From a virus, in IMG/VR virus record IMGVR_UViG_3300009684_000126, positions 1 through 29,471 of that record: a stretch of 29,471 nucleotides of DNA, one strand, 5' to 3'. The notes under the pieces are model-generated. The model worked only from the letters and a program-made list of their open reading frames with translations. It was not told the DNA's origin and made no database searches. Shown one piece after another: positions 18,355 through 28,033 of this stretch (its first letter is position 1; every line of letters starts with the position of its first letter). The translations under genes and the position numbers were made by a program.

Positions 18355-21300
18355 TCATTCGACAATCTTTTCAAGTGCTGAGATTTTAGATTCCAACTGA
18401 TCAATCTGCCGTTGTTGTTCTTTGATGGCTTCGACCAACAGCGGTATAACCTTTTCATATTGGATAGTCTTGTAGTTTTCACCGCTCTTGCTGGATCCAT
18501 CTGTATTGGTATCAAACGGTGCAGAACGTATAACATGCGGTAATACTGCTTCAACTTCCTGTGCAATCAAACCAACTTTTGAAGTATGACGGCTTTCATG
18601 CAGCAGTGATTCTGCCAATCGGCTTGGATTGTAATAAACGCCGTTGATAGCAGACAGCATACCCATGGCATTGGTTATCAGCGTGATATTGTCCTTGAGT
18701 CTCACGTCTGAATAGTATGCTGTGACTTCGCCTGTTGCAGTGATGTTACCTGTTACTGCCAAGTTTGCAGTGGCGTTTGTACCGTTTTTGGTAAGTGTCA
18801 TTACAGAAGTAGAACTGACTGCCCATCCTAGTGATGTAGCACTTGGCAAATACATGCCATTGGTAGGAATAGTTGCGCTGCTTGGTACAAATGCTGTACC
18901 AGTTACTGTACCGTTACTGGTTACAGATGCAACACTTGCAGAACCTGCTGTGCTAAATGCAGTTCTGGCAGATATTACACCGTTAACATCCAGTGTACTG
19001 CCTGGTGTAACTGTTGCGATACCAACTGTACCAGTAGACGTAATGCGCATCACTTCTGGCACACCGTTGGGACCTAATGTACTTAGACCTGTACCAAAGC
19101 TGATACCACCGTTATTGGTTGTTACTGTGTTACCGTTGTTGAATCCTACCCAGCCCATGTAAGTAGCATCAATTTTCTGCTGGATTCTTTTACCAGCAGT
19201 GGTCCAATCCACACCGCCTGTTGCATTCCGTACATCTGTGAATTCTAAATAACTGGCATTACCAACATCACTATTATACAAAGTCAACAGTGGGGATTGG
19301 CTGTTGGCCACTGTGCCCAATGCAGCACCGGTAACACTTGACTTAAAGGTACCGATGGCCGAACCGCCAACACCAAGCGTACCCGAAACTGTTAAGTCGC
19401 TGACACCATATGGAGCATTCAATGCCTGAACACAGTTGATTTCAATTGTTGCGAAGTTAGGCGGAGCACTGGAAAATGTTAGAGTTGTACCGCTCCAACT
19501 GTATGTGCTCTTGCGCTGATAAACGCCGTTAACAAATACCATAGTATTGTTAATGCTGCTGGCAGTTATAGGACTTGTGCTATAGCCTGTAGTTGAACCG
19601 TTTCCTGTATAGTTGAACGTGGTATAGGTATTGACCGCAGTGTTTAAGAACGTACCGTCTGGGAAATAAATGCCAGATCCGCCAGCAGTGGTGTTGCCGA
19701 TAACAATGTTACCATAATGCTGTGCAGTGCCATATATAGTAAACACGTTGCTGTTGATACCAGTTGCGGTACTAGTACCTATACCTACGTAGTTAGTGAA
19801 TAAGTTTCGCGACCCGCCAATGTTTATGTTGCCAGCAGCACCTATGCCGCCCGCTACAACCAATGCACCATTTGTTGTTGCAGTACTTGTGTTGGTGCTG
19901 TTAACAGTGACGTTCTGCCCGAACAAGCCGTAGACGTTGCCGACCAGTGCGTTAACAGTTGCAGTGCCACCTGTGCTGAATGCAGTTCTTGCGCTGATAA
20001 TGCCGTTTACGTCCAGTGTACTAAGTGGAGTAAATGTACCAATACCAACTGAACCTTGTACACTCAACCCGTTGGTGTTGGTCATTGCAGCAAGGCCGCT
20101 GAAACCGTTACCAATGGCAACAGTGCCGTTGATGTCCATGGTGTTTTGTGGTTGTGTAATACCATTGACGCCGATGCGATATGCACCTGTACCATATGCC
20201 CATGCTAACGCAGGCGTACTGGCAGCACTGTCACCTCTGCGTAGATAACCTATGCTGTTACCAACGCTGGGATCGTATCCCAATACAGCACCATAGGTAG
20301 TCACGTTGCCCACAGTTATTTCTTGACGTGCGCCACCGCCTGGTTTAGTGTTGAATAATACAGCTTCTGCACTGTATGCAGAAATGGTCTGTCCAGGTGT
20401 AGACGTGCCGATACCTAATCTGTTGTTGGTATCATCCCAGAAGAAGTTGGTGGTGTCACCAAGGAAGGTATTACCAGCACCTGCAAACTGTATGGTGCCT
20501 GCTGTACCGAAACTGACAGTAGCAGCAGTTGGGCTGGCAGCACTGTTTTGTATAGTACCATCAGAGAATACAATGCCACTGCTGGTGGTAGCGGTGTTTG
20601 CAATTCTCACGTTGCCCCAATGATATGCATCGTTGCTAACACCCGCAGCAGCAATCATACCTGCTGCTGTACTAGTACCAATGCCTATTGCACCTGTAAA
20701 CAGGCTTCTACTACCGCCGGCATTTACGTTGCCTGCAATACCTGCACCACCTGTTGTTATTATTAAAGCACCGTTGCTAATAGCTGTGCTAGCATTGGCA
20801 CTGTTAACAGTTACGTTTTGCCCGAATAAGCCATAAACGTTGCTTACAAGTGCGTTGGTAGTTGTAGTCCCGCTGTTTTGTATTGATGTAAATGTACCAG
20901 TAGTACCAGTTATAGTAGTACCACTTATAGCGCCGTTGCTTACAAAACTAGCAACTGTTGCTTGTCCCGTACTTTGAATATTAGTTGCAACTACGTTGGT
21001 GTTGCTATTCAAGCTTTGAACTAATGTTGTACCGCTGTTTTGTATTGATGTAAATGTACCAGTAGTACCAGTTATAGTAGTACCACTTATAGCGCCATTG
21101 CTTACCAAACTAGCTACAGTAGCTTGTCCAGTACTCTGAATATTGGTTGCAACTATGTTAGTATTGCTGTTGAGCAAATTGACAATTGCAGCACCTGCAC
21201 TATTTACTGTGCCGCCGTATAGAGCACCAGTAAATGTACCAGTGGTGCCACTGACTGCGCCGTTGCTAGCCAACGCATTAACTGTAGCTGTACCAGCAGT

Positions 21301-24300
21301 GTTGAAACTACCACCATACAGTGCACCAGTAAACGTACCGGTTGTACCACTAACTGCACCGTTGCTTACCAAACTAGCTACAGTAGCTTGTCCTGTGCTT
21401 TGAATATTAGTTGCAACGACGTTGGTGTTGCTGTTGAGCGAATTGACAATTGCAGCACCTGCACTATTTACTGTGCCGCCATATAACGCACCAGTAAATG
21501 TGCCAGCTGTACCACTAACTGCGCCATTGCTAGTCAATGCGTTTACAGTTGCAGTACCAGCCGTGTTGAAACTTGCTCCGTATAGAGCACCGGTAAACGT
21601 ACCAGTTGTGCCACTAACCGCACCATTGCTTACAAGTGCGTTTACTGTAGCTGTACCAGCAGTGTTGAAACTTGCTCCGTATAGAGCAGATGTAAATGTA
21701 CCATTTGTGCCACTAACTGCACCATTGCTTACAAGTGCGTTTACTGTAGCTGTACCAGCAGTGTTGAAACTTGCTCCGTATAGAGCAGATGTAAATGTAC
21801 CAGTTGTGCCACTAACTGCACCATTGCTAGTCAAGCTGTTTACTTGTGCAGCACCTGCTATGTTAAGTGTGCTTGCGCCGTATATTAAACCACCTACATG
21901 AACTGCGCCCTGTATACCAGCACCGCCGCCCATGAGCAGTGCGCCTGTGACAGTGCTGGTGCTTGCAGTGGTATTGTTAATAGTCAAGTTGCCTACTTGC
22001 ACAGGTCCACTTAGATAGCTAGCTACGTTTGTGTTGCTATAATTTCCAGATCCTGATCCTGTTGCTGCTGTAGTTTGGAATGTGCCATCTGCAAAGTAAA
22101 TACCAGCAACACCCGCTGCTTGGTTTTGTAATACTATATTACCGTAATGCTGTGCGGTGCCATATACAGTAAACACGTTGCTGTTGATACCAATTGCGGT
22201 GCTAGTACCTATACCAACGTAGTTAGTGAATGTATTTCTAGAACCGCTGATATTAATATTGCCAGATGCAGTCATACTTACTGTGCTAATATTATTAACA
22301 CCGGATATGTTACCACTTGTACCAGTAGTGGTAATATTACCGCCAACAAACAAGTTACCGGCAGCACCTATACCACCAGCTACAACCAGCGCACCTGTTG
22401 CGGTACTTGTGCTTGCGTTTGTGCTATTGACAGTTACGTTTTGACCAAACAAGCCATAGACATTGCTTACTAATGCGTTTACTGTAGCAGTTCCGCCCAA
22501 TGTAAGAGTGGTTGCAGTTATGCCGGCGTTGCTGGTTATATCTCTAACAAATAAAGATCCTGTAATGCTTGTAGCACTGCCAATACCAACGTTACCGGTG
22601 GTATCAATACGCATACGCTCTAATGATATAGTCCTAAAGATAGCGTTTGCAGCACCGGCCGAACCTACATAAAGATCATTTGCACCAGTTGCTTGTAAAA
22701 AGATAGATCCTGTGAAAGCAGAAACTGCTATACCACCAGTTGTTGAGCCTGCATAGAATTGAGTAGCAGCATTTGTACCGATAACTGCCATACCGCTGCC
22801 TACATATGAAGTCGGAGTGGGTGTACCAACTCCTACGTTGCCGTTAGCATCAATGCGTATGCGTTCGCTACCACTCGTGCTTAAAGAAAGTGCGTTGGTA
22901 GTTGGTAGATATAATCCTGCACCCGGAATACTAGCACTTGTTGGTTGGAAGCTGGCTGCTACCACGTTGCTGCCTGCATAAACGTTACCTGCTACGCCAA
23001 TGCCGCCTGCTATAATCAATGCGCCTGTTGTGGTACTAGTACTTGTGTTGGTGCTGTTAACTGTTAGATTCTGTGCAAATACGGCATTTCCATAATTGGT
23101 AAGCGTGAGCGCAGCCGCAGGTGCTGATGCACCGGTCTTAATAGTTACGTTTGATGCAGATATTGCATAAGGCGTGTACGCTGTTCCGGCAGCATTTAGT
23201 GCATCATTGGCCACACCATATCCTGCGGTACCGTTGGTGGCTATAGCAAACTGATCACCTGTGCTACTACCCTTGATCCTGAGGGTATATTCTAGTGAGC
23301 CGCTGCCTATGAAATTGACAAACCCTGTTGTAGTTAATCCACTTGCTATACCAGCGCCGCCTGCTACTACAAGAGCACCAGTTGTTGCAGATGTAGTTGA
23401 TGCTGCGTTAGTAGAGTTAATAGTTACGTTCTGTCCAAATACGCCATACACGTTGCCGACCAATGCGTTGGTTGTTGTTGTACCACTGACTTGTAGAGAA
23501 GTAAATGTAGCAGCAGTACCCGTCACTGTTGTACCAGTTATTGCACCATTGCTAGTTAAGCTATTGACTATAGCACCATTTTGCACGTTCAGTGTGCTAC
23601 TGGTTGTGTTGGCATTAACAAGTAGACTTGCAAGTTGTGCCTGACCACTGCTTTGTAGTGTTGCACCAAACACATTGGTGTTGCCAATCAAACTGCTGAC
23701 CTGTGCAGCACCACTTATATTGATGTTGGCACCGAATATGTTGGCATTGCTTATCAACTGATTGACTGTTGCCAGTCCAGTTGACTGTAAATTAACACCT
23801 ACCACGTTGGTATTGCTGTTTAAGCTATTAACTAGTGCAGCACCTGCAATGTTTAAGTTTGCACTGTAAATACCTGCGTTGCTTATCAAGCTGTTGACTT
23901 GAGCAGCACCTGTGACATTTAACGTAGCAGTTGTGGTATTGACATTGACGATCAAACTTGCCAGTTGTGCAGGACCGCCAATGTTGATGTTGGCACCGTA
24001 TATGTTGGCATTGCTTATCAATTGATTAACTGTTGCAAGGCCGGCACTTTGCAGTGTAGCAGTTGTGGTATAACCGTTGCTAGTAAAGTTAGCAGCTTGC
24101 GCTAAGCCGGTGCTGTTTAGTGTAGCAGTTGTGGTATTGGCATTGGCGATTAAACTTGACAGTTGTGCAAGTCCACTAGTATTCAGTGTTGCGCCGAATA
24201 TATTTGCGTTGGCAATTAAACTTGCAACGCTGGCCAATCCAGTACTTTGAACGTTGGTAGCAACCACATTTGTATTGCTGTTCAGGCTAGCAACTATTAC

Positions 24301-26562
24301 GTTACTGGTTGCATTAAGTGTGCTTGTGGTTATATTTGTGTTGGCAATCATCGAGCTAACTGATGCAAGCCCTGTTGACTGTAAGTTAACACCGACCACG
24401 TTGGTATTGCTAGACAGCGCATTTACAGTTGCAGTACCACCTGTACTGAATGCAGTTCTTGCGCTAATAATGCCGTTTACGTCCAGTGTACTAAGTGGAG
24501 TAAATGTACCAATACCAACAGATCCTTGAACAGCAAGTCCATTGCTAGGTGGGTTAATAAAGTTGTTGTTGCCAGCAAATGTACCACCTATTACAGTAGT
24601 ACCGCCTATTTCCAATGTGTTTTGCGGTATGGTTATACCACCTATACCGGTCTTACCAGACGTCACAGATATGTTTTTAGATGCTGCGCCAACAAAACTT
24701 ATGTAACCATAAGTGTTGAGACCTGAACCTGCGCTGCTGTTATATCCGACCACAGTACCGTATGAACTGGTATTGCTGTTACCAACAATTATCTGTTGAT
24801 CCGCACCGTTTGTTGTACTGAATAATGCAGGTGTTGCAGAGAACACTGTCAAGCTGTTGGTTAGACTGATAGTGCCAATGCCAAGACGCTTGTTTACATT
24901 GTCATATAAGAAATCAGTATCACCGCCAAATACACCGTTGTTGTTGTATTGTACGCTTTGGTTTATACCACCAATAGTGCCTGCCGTTTGTTGATATGTG
25001 CCGTCTGGGAAGTAGATACCACTGCCGCCTGATGTGGTGTTGGCAATTATCAAGTTACCGTAGAGATTTTCTGTGCCATATACGGCCAATACGTTTGCTC
25101 GTGCACCGAGTATAACACTGGTACCAATGCCAACCTTATTGCTAAACAGATTATTAGCACCGTTTACGTTCAAGTTACCGTTGATACCAACTCCGCCTGC
25201 AACTATTAGCGCACCTGCTGTGTATGCAGTACTGGCATTGGTACTGTTAACAGCGACGTTTTGTCCAAACACGCCATATACGTTGCTTGACAATGCGTTG
25301 GTAGTTGTAGTGCCGCTGTTTTGTAATGAGGTAAATGTACCGGCAGTACCAGTTATGGTTGTGCCAGTTATTGCGCCGTTGCTAGCCAGCGCATTTACAG
25401 TAGCAGTACCCGCTGTGTTGAAGCTTGCTCCGTATAGAGCACCTGTGAATGTGCCAGTGGTGCCACTGACCGCGCCGTTGCTGGCAAGTGCGTTTACTGT
25501 AGCTGTACCTGCGGTGTTAAAGCTTGCTCCGTATAGAGCACCTGTGAATGTGCCAGTTGTGCCACTGACTGCGCCGTTACTAGTCAGTGCATTTACAGTA
25601 GCAGTACCCGCAGTGTTAAAACTCGCACCGTAAAGTGCACCTGTAAATGTACCAGTTGTGCCACTTACTGCGCCATTGCTAGCCAATGCGTTTACTGTAG
25701 CTGTACCGGCTGATTGAATTGCACCATTACTGGTCATAGACGATGCGACAATGCTGTTACTTGCTATGACAAAGCTGAGTTGGCTAGCCAATGCAACTGA
25801 TAAGTTGCCACCTATGTTAACACTGCCCTGTATACCAGCACCACCGCCCATAAGCAATGCACCTGTGACAGTGCTGGTGCTGGCAGTGGTGTTGTTGATA
25901 GTCAAGTTGCCAACTTGTACTGGGCCGCTTAGATAACTGGCCACGTTTGTATTGCTATAGTTGCCAGGTGCAGCACCTGCTGTGGTTTGGAATGTGCCAT
26001 CTGCAAAGTATATGCCTGCGCCGCCTGCGGCTTGGCTCTGCAATGCAATATTACCATATTGCTGTGTAGTACCATATACTGCAAGCACGTTGCTGTTGGC
26101 ACCGGTTATAGTGCTGGTACCTATACCTACTTTACCATTAAACAGGTCATTGCTGCCCAATACAACAATGTTGCCAGTTATATATTGATTTTGTGCAACA
26201 TAGGAGTTGCCAGTTGCGTATAAATTGCCTGCAACGCTGAGAACATTACTGGCTTGTCCCTGTGACGCACCTATGGTCACGTTACCGTTGTATTGTGCGA
26301 GAACTATGTTACCCAAACTGTTGACAGTTATGCTGGGAATACCACTTATATCATTGACTGCAAATATGGTGCCAGTTAAGCTATTTGTAATGCTAAACAA
26401 TTGTCCAGCAGTGCCACTCCAACTCAGTGTACCACTGGCATACATTGCCATGTTAATACTATTGGCCACAGTGGTATTACCGCCTGTGAAAACAATGGTT
26501 GGATCAGCAGTGCTGGATCCAATACTAGGGGTAATAATTATATTTTTATCTGTATTGGCCAT
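18355..26562 (-). CDS. Giant tail-fibre protein with C-terminal S74 chaperone/autoprotease
   Basis: 2735 aa. The N-terminus (MANTDKNIIITPSIGSSTAD) leads into a very long Asn/Thr/Ser/Ala-rich shaft with repeated modules such as IYFADGTFQTTA, TGALVVAGGIGAAGNL, VGIGTST and SERIRIDANGNVGVGT. Arrays of 22- and 33-residue units (e.g. TAGTATVNALASNGAVSGTT) fill three sections. Residues ~2612-2735 are a peptidase S74 / intramolecular chaperone domain: YYSDVRLKDNI with Ser2618-Asp2619, GLIAQEVEAVLPHVI, then IQYEKVIPLLVEAI and a terminal coiled coil. In this family the domain trimerises the fibre and cuts itself off just before the serine. It is far longer than T4 gp34 (~1290 aa). A TAAATA box precedes the ATG by ~22 bases. 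Confidence 0.92.
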   Translation of the reverse strand: MANTDKNIIITPSIGSSTADPTIVFTGGNTTVANSINMAMYASGTLSWSGTAGQLFSITNSLTGTIFAVNDISGIPSITVNSLGNIVLAQYNGNVTIGASQGQASNVLSVAGNLYATGNSYVAQNQYITGNIVVLGSNDLFNGKVGIGTSTITGANSNVLAVYGTTQQYGNIALQSQAAGGAGIYFADGTFQTTAGAAPGNYSNTNVASYLSGPVQVGNLTINNTTASTSTVTGALLMGGGAGIQGSVNIGGNLSVALASQLSFVIASNSIVASSMTSNGAIQSAGTATVNALASNGAVSGTTGTFTGALYGASFNTAGTATVNALTSNGAVSGTTGTFTGALYGASFNTAGTATVNALASNGAVSGTTGTFTGALYGASFNTAGTATVNALASNGAITGTTITGTAGTFTSLQNSGTTTTNALSSNVYGVFGQNVAVNSTNASTAYTAGALIVAGGVGINGNLNVNGANNLFSNKVGIGTSVILGARANVLAVYGTENLYGNLIIANTTSGGSGIYFPDGTYQQTAGTIGGINQSVQYNNNGVFGGDTDFLYDNVNKRLGIGTISLTNSLTVFSATPALFSTTNGADQQIIVGNSNTSSYGTVVGYNSSAGSGLNTYGYISFVGAASKNISVTSGKTGIGGITIPQNTLEIGGTTVIGGTFAGNNNFINPPSNGLAVQGSVGIGTFTPLSTLDVNGIISARTAFSTGGTATVNALSSNTNVVGVNLQSTGLASVSSMIANTNITTSTLNATSNVIVASLNSNTNVVATNVQSTGLASVASLIANANIFGATLNTSGLAQLSSLIANANTTTATLNSTGLAQAANFTSNGYTTTATLQSAGLATVNQLISNANIYGANINIGGPAQLASLIVNVNTTTATLNVTGAAQVNSLISNAGIYSANLNIAGAALVNSLNSNTNVVGVNLQSTGLATVNQLISNANIFGANINISGAAQVSSLIGNTNVFGATLQSSGQAQLASLLVNANTTSSTLNVQNGAIVNSLTSNGAITGTTVTGTAATFTSLQVSGTTTTNALVGNVYGVFGQNVTINSTNAASTTSATTGALVVAGGAGIASGLTTTGFVNFIGSGSLEYTLRIKGSSTGDQFAIATNGTAGYGVANDALNAAGTAYTPYAISASNVTIKTGASAPAAALTLTNYGNAVFAQNLTVNSTNTSTSTTTGALIIAGGIGVAGNVYAGSNVVAASFQPTSASIPGAGLYLPTTNALSLSTSGSERIRIDANGNVGVGTPTPTSYVGSGMAVIGTNAATQFYAGSTTGGIAVSAFTGSIFLQATGANDLYVGSAGAANAIFRTISLERMRIDTTGNVGIGSATSITGSLFVRDITSNAGITATTLTLGGTATVNALVSNVYGLFGQNVTVNSTNASTSTATGALVVAGGIGAAGNLFVGGNITTTGTSGNISGVNNISTVSMTASGNINISGSRNTFTNYVGIGTSTAIGINSNVFTVYGTAQHYGNIVLQNQAAGVAGIYFADGTFQTTAATGSGSGNYSNTNVASYLSGPVQVGNLTINNTTASTSTVTGALLMGGGAGIQGAVHVGGLIYGASTLNIAGAAQVNSLTSNGAVSGTTGTFTSALYGASFNTAGTATVNALVSNGAVSGTNGTFTSALYGASFNTAGTATVNALVSNGAVSGTTGTFTGALYGASFNTAGTATVNALTSNGAVSGTAGTFTGALYGGTVNSAGAAIVNSLNSNTNVVATNIQSTGQATVASLVSNGAVSGTTGTFTGALYGGSFNTAGTATVNALASNGAVSGTTGTFTGALYGGTVNSAGAAIVNLLNSNTNIVATNIQSTGQATVASLVSNGAISGTTITGTTGTFTSIQNSGTTLVQSLNSNTNVVATNIQSTGQATVASFVSNGAISGTTITGTTGTFTSIQNSGTTTTNALVSNVYGLFGQNVTVNSANASTAISNGALIITTGGAGIAGNVNAGGSRSLFTGAIGIGTSTAAGMIAAAGVSNDAYHWGNVRIANTATTSSGIVFSDGTIQNSAASPTAATVSFGTAGTIQFAGAGNTFLGDTTNFFWDDTNNRLGIGTSTPGQTISAYSAEAVLFNTKPGGGARQEITVGNVTTYGAVLGYDPSVGNSIGYLRRGDSAASTPALAWAYGTGAYRIGVNGITQPQNTMDINGTVAIGNGFSGLAAMTNTNGLSVQGSVGIGTFTPLSTLDVNGIISARTAFSTGGTATVNALVGNVYGLFGQNVTVNSTNTSTATTNGALVVAGGIGAAGNINIGGSRNLFTNYVGIGTSTATGINSNVFTIYGTAQHYGNIVIGNTTAGGSGIYFPDGTFLNTAVNTYTTFNYTGNGSTTGYSTSPITASSINNTMVFVNGVYQRKSTYSWSGTTLTFSSAPPNFATIEINCVQALNAPYGVSDLTVSGTLGVGGSAIGTFKSSVTGAALGTVANSQSPLLTLYNSDVGNASYLEFTDVRNATGGVDWTTAGKRIQQKIDATYMGWVGFNNGNTVTTNNGGISFGTGLSTLGPNGVPEVMRITSTGTVGIATVTPGSTLDVNGVISARTAFSTAGSASVASVTSNGTVTGTAFVPSSATIPTNGMYLPSATSLGWAVSSTSVMTLTKNGTNATANLAVTGNITATGEVTAYYSDVRLKDNITLITNAMGMLSAINGVYYNPSRLAESLLHESRHTSKVGLIAQEVEAVLPHVIRSAPFDTNTDGSSKSGENYKTIQYEKVIPLLVEAIKEQQRQIDQLESKISALEKIVE
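20860..21860 (-). repeat. Interleaved 66/99-bp coding repeats (array 2)
   Basis: About 990 bp coding for 330 residues. The units run 33, 33, 33, 33, 22, 33, 33, 22, 33, 22, 33 residues, typified by TAGTATVNALVSNGAVSGTT and STGQATVASLVSNGA. Some neighbours are almost identical at the DNA level: 21639-21737 and 21738-21836 differ at only a few bases. Confidence 0.8.
23490..24445 (-). repeat. 22-residue (66-bp) coding repeats (array 3)
   Basis: About thirteen 22-residue units (STGLASVASLIANANIFGATLN-like) followed by one 33-residue unit in the giant fibre shaft. Consensus: xxG-x-A-x-V-x-x-L-xxNxNxxxxxLx. The DNA copies are more diverged than in the other two arrays. Confidence 0.8.
25318..25713 (-). 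repeat. 33-residue (99-bp) coding repeats (array 1)
   Basis: Four consecutive 99-bp units near the 5' end of the giant fibre gene. On the + strand the conserved phrase g-c-(a/g)-tttac beginning each unit recurs at 25391, 25490, 25589 and 25688, exactly 99 bases apart. Confidence 0.85.
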
Positions 26563-26583
26563 GTGAACCTGGATAATCTCATG

Positions 26584-26591
26584 ATATTTAG
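26584..26591 (-). promoter_or_regulatory. Putative T4-like late promoter
   Basis: On the minus strand this reads CTAAATAT, in the 53-base gap between the last LamG gene and the giant fibre, about 22 bases before the giant fibre ATG (26562). It is the same form (CTAAATA) as the box at 6207. Confidence 0.5.
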
Positions 26592-26615
26592 CTTGTAATT
26601 TTTAGTGATCGTAGA

Positions 26616-27332
26616 TCATATTCCATAGCGGCCTCGAAGGGCGTTGAAGTTTTGTAGAATTTCTTCTGCTGAAAGAGCACGGTTGTATTGTGTTATATTT
26701 GAAAATTTTCCATTCATATAACCCCCATAACTTGCATTTGCTGTAGCAGCACCCATATACAAAGTACCACCACCCATACTTGTTGAAATATTACCAGAAG
26801 CTAATAATGCACCATTGAGATACATTTGCTGTGAAGATGCCCCGTCCCTTAGTACAACAACATTATGCCACTGTTGAATTGGCATATTAATACCAGATAC
26901 AGTACATGATCCAGTTGCACCGCCCCCATATCTACCCAATGTCATAGAATAGGGCGGACCCGCCGCTGATCCGGCGGTGTTCAAGGTAAATTCGTAAGCA
27001 CCAGATACATTACCAGAAAAAATTAAACAACCTTTAATGCTGCCCCACGCACCATTGATATCTGTGTTCAAATACATCCAAACACTAATTGTAAATAAGT
27101 TAGTACCCGATGGCATAGGGCTTGCTGTTAAGTATTGATTGGTGCCGTTGAACGTAAGACTTCCGCCATTAGTAGAATCTACCCCTGGAGTATTAAACAA
27201 CGTACCTGTATTGCCATTGCCACTTAAATCACCCCAAGCTGTACCTGATCCTGGATACGACTTGGTATTTGCAGCATCTAAATCCAACACCAATCCGCTA
27301 GTTACAACCGAAGGTCCGGCTGACACACTCAT
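26616..27332 (-). CDS. LamG/concanavalin A-like fibre protein (copy 1)
   Basis: 238 aa. The fold is inferred from the family pattern: PSVVTSGLVLDLDAANTKSYPGS, GTAWGDLSGNGNTGTL, then LTFNGTNQYLTAS, FTISVWMYLNT, QQWHNVVVLRDGASSQQMYLNG and a late strand. These are hallmarks of LamG-type beta-jellyroll carbohydrate-binding domains. It ends with LQNFNALRGRYGI, shared with the next two genes. No catalytic residues were identified. The start ATG overlaps the upstream gene's stop by four bases. Together with its two paralogues it is probably a host-surface (glycan) recognition protein in the tail-fibre operon. Confidence 0.75.
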   Translation of the reverse strand: MSVSAGPSVVTSGLVLDLDAANTKSYPGSGTAWGDLSGNGNTGTLFNTPGVDSTNGGSLTFNGTNQYLTASPMPSGTNLFTISVWMYLNTDINGAWGSIKGCLIFSGNVSGAYEFTLNTAGSAAGPPYSMTLGRYGGGATGSCTVSGINMPIQQWHNVVVLRDGASSQQMYLNGALLASGNISTSMGGGTLYMGAATANASYGGYMNGKFSNITQYNRALSAEEILQNFNALRGRYGI

Positions 27333-28033
27333 ATACCGTACCTCCCGCGAATGGCATTAAAGTTTTGACTAACTTCTGCTGCGGATAGCTCGGTATTGTA
27401 GAATCTACCCAATCCAACAGACCCAGGAAAACGGTATGCAGCAAAATTACTTCCAGCTATTACTGGTGGTGAAACTCTATACCAGACATTTCCACTACTG
27501 GTGGTAAAACCAGATACATCTGTGCTTGCTGTAAGAACACCATTCACGTATATTCTCATAAAGCCTAGTGCATTAAAAGTTGCTACAGAATGATACCATG
27601 TGTCTATTTGTGTAGTAATACCAGAATTTGCTTGAGCAACTCCCCAACTACTAACACCAGTTGAATACCAGTCCTGAGCCAAAATTCTATCGCTAGCTAT
27701 TACTACTCCTCCATTAAATCCCTGCCAGCCAAAGATAATTCGTCCGTTAGCTGTAGCAGATCTTTTTGCAACAGTCTCAAAAGAATAGGTATTTCCAATG
27801 GAAAGTTGCGTTAACGATTTGCTTGTATCGGCATACATAGTAGTCCCATCAAAAGTAAATATACCATTATTTGTAGAACTATACGTCGGAGTATTTACTA
27901 GAGTTCCATTGTTGCTATTACCACTCACATCATTCCAAGCAGTACCTGTTCCAGAGTATGATTTTGGATTGGCTGCATCTAAACACAATATCAATCCGTC
28001 CATAACTATACTAGGAGAATGTGCTAAACTCAT
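27329..28033 (-). CDS. LamG/concanavalin A-like fibre protein (copy 2)
   Basis: 234 aa, a paralogue of its neighbours: N-terminus PSIVMDGLILCLDAANPKSYS, GTGTAWNDVSGNSNNGTL, and C-terminus SQNFNAIRGRYGI, with FTFDGTTMYADTS and IDTWYHSVATFNALGFMRIYVNG between. The middle is strongly diverged from copies 1 and 3. A sampled 60-base stretch is about 32% GC, lower than the giant fibre, suggesting a separate origin of this cassette. Starts and ends overlap the flanking genes by four bases (ATGA), so all three are translated in coupled fashion. The role as receptor-binding protein is inferred. Confidence 0.75.
   Translation of the reverse strand: MSLAHSPSIVMDGLILCLDAANPKSYSGTGTAWNDVSGNSNNGTLVNTPTYSSTNNGIFTFDGTTMYADTSKSLTQLSIGNTYSFETVAKRSATANGRIIFGWQGFNGGVVIASDRILAQDWYSTGVSSWGVAQANSGITTQIDTWYHSVATFNALGFMRIYVNGVLTASTDVSGFTTSSGNVWYRVSPPVIAGSNFAAYRFPGSVGLGRFYNTELSAAEVSQNFNAIRGRYGI

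Noticed and set aside
18722-26566. Many + strand frames of 60-190 residues across the giant fibre
   Set aside because: Their VPVVPLTAPLL-type sequences repeat with the 66/99-bp units of the real minus-strand gene, so they are shadows of the repeats.
26606-26618. TGATC-GTA-GATCA dyad at the end of LamG copy 1 as a terminator
   Set aside because: Only a 5-bp stem, with an A-run and not a U-tract following on the transcribed strand.
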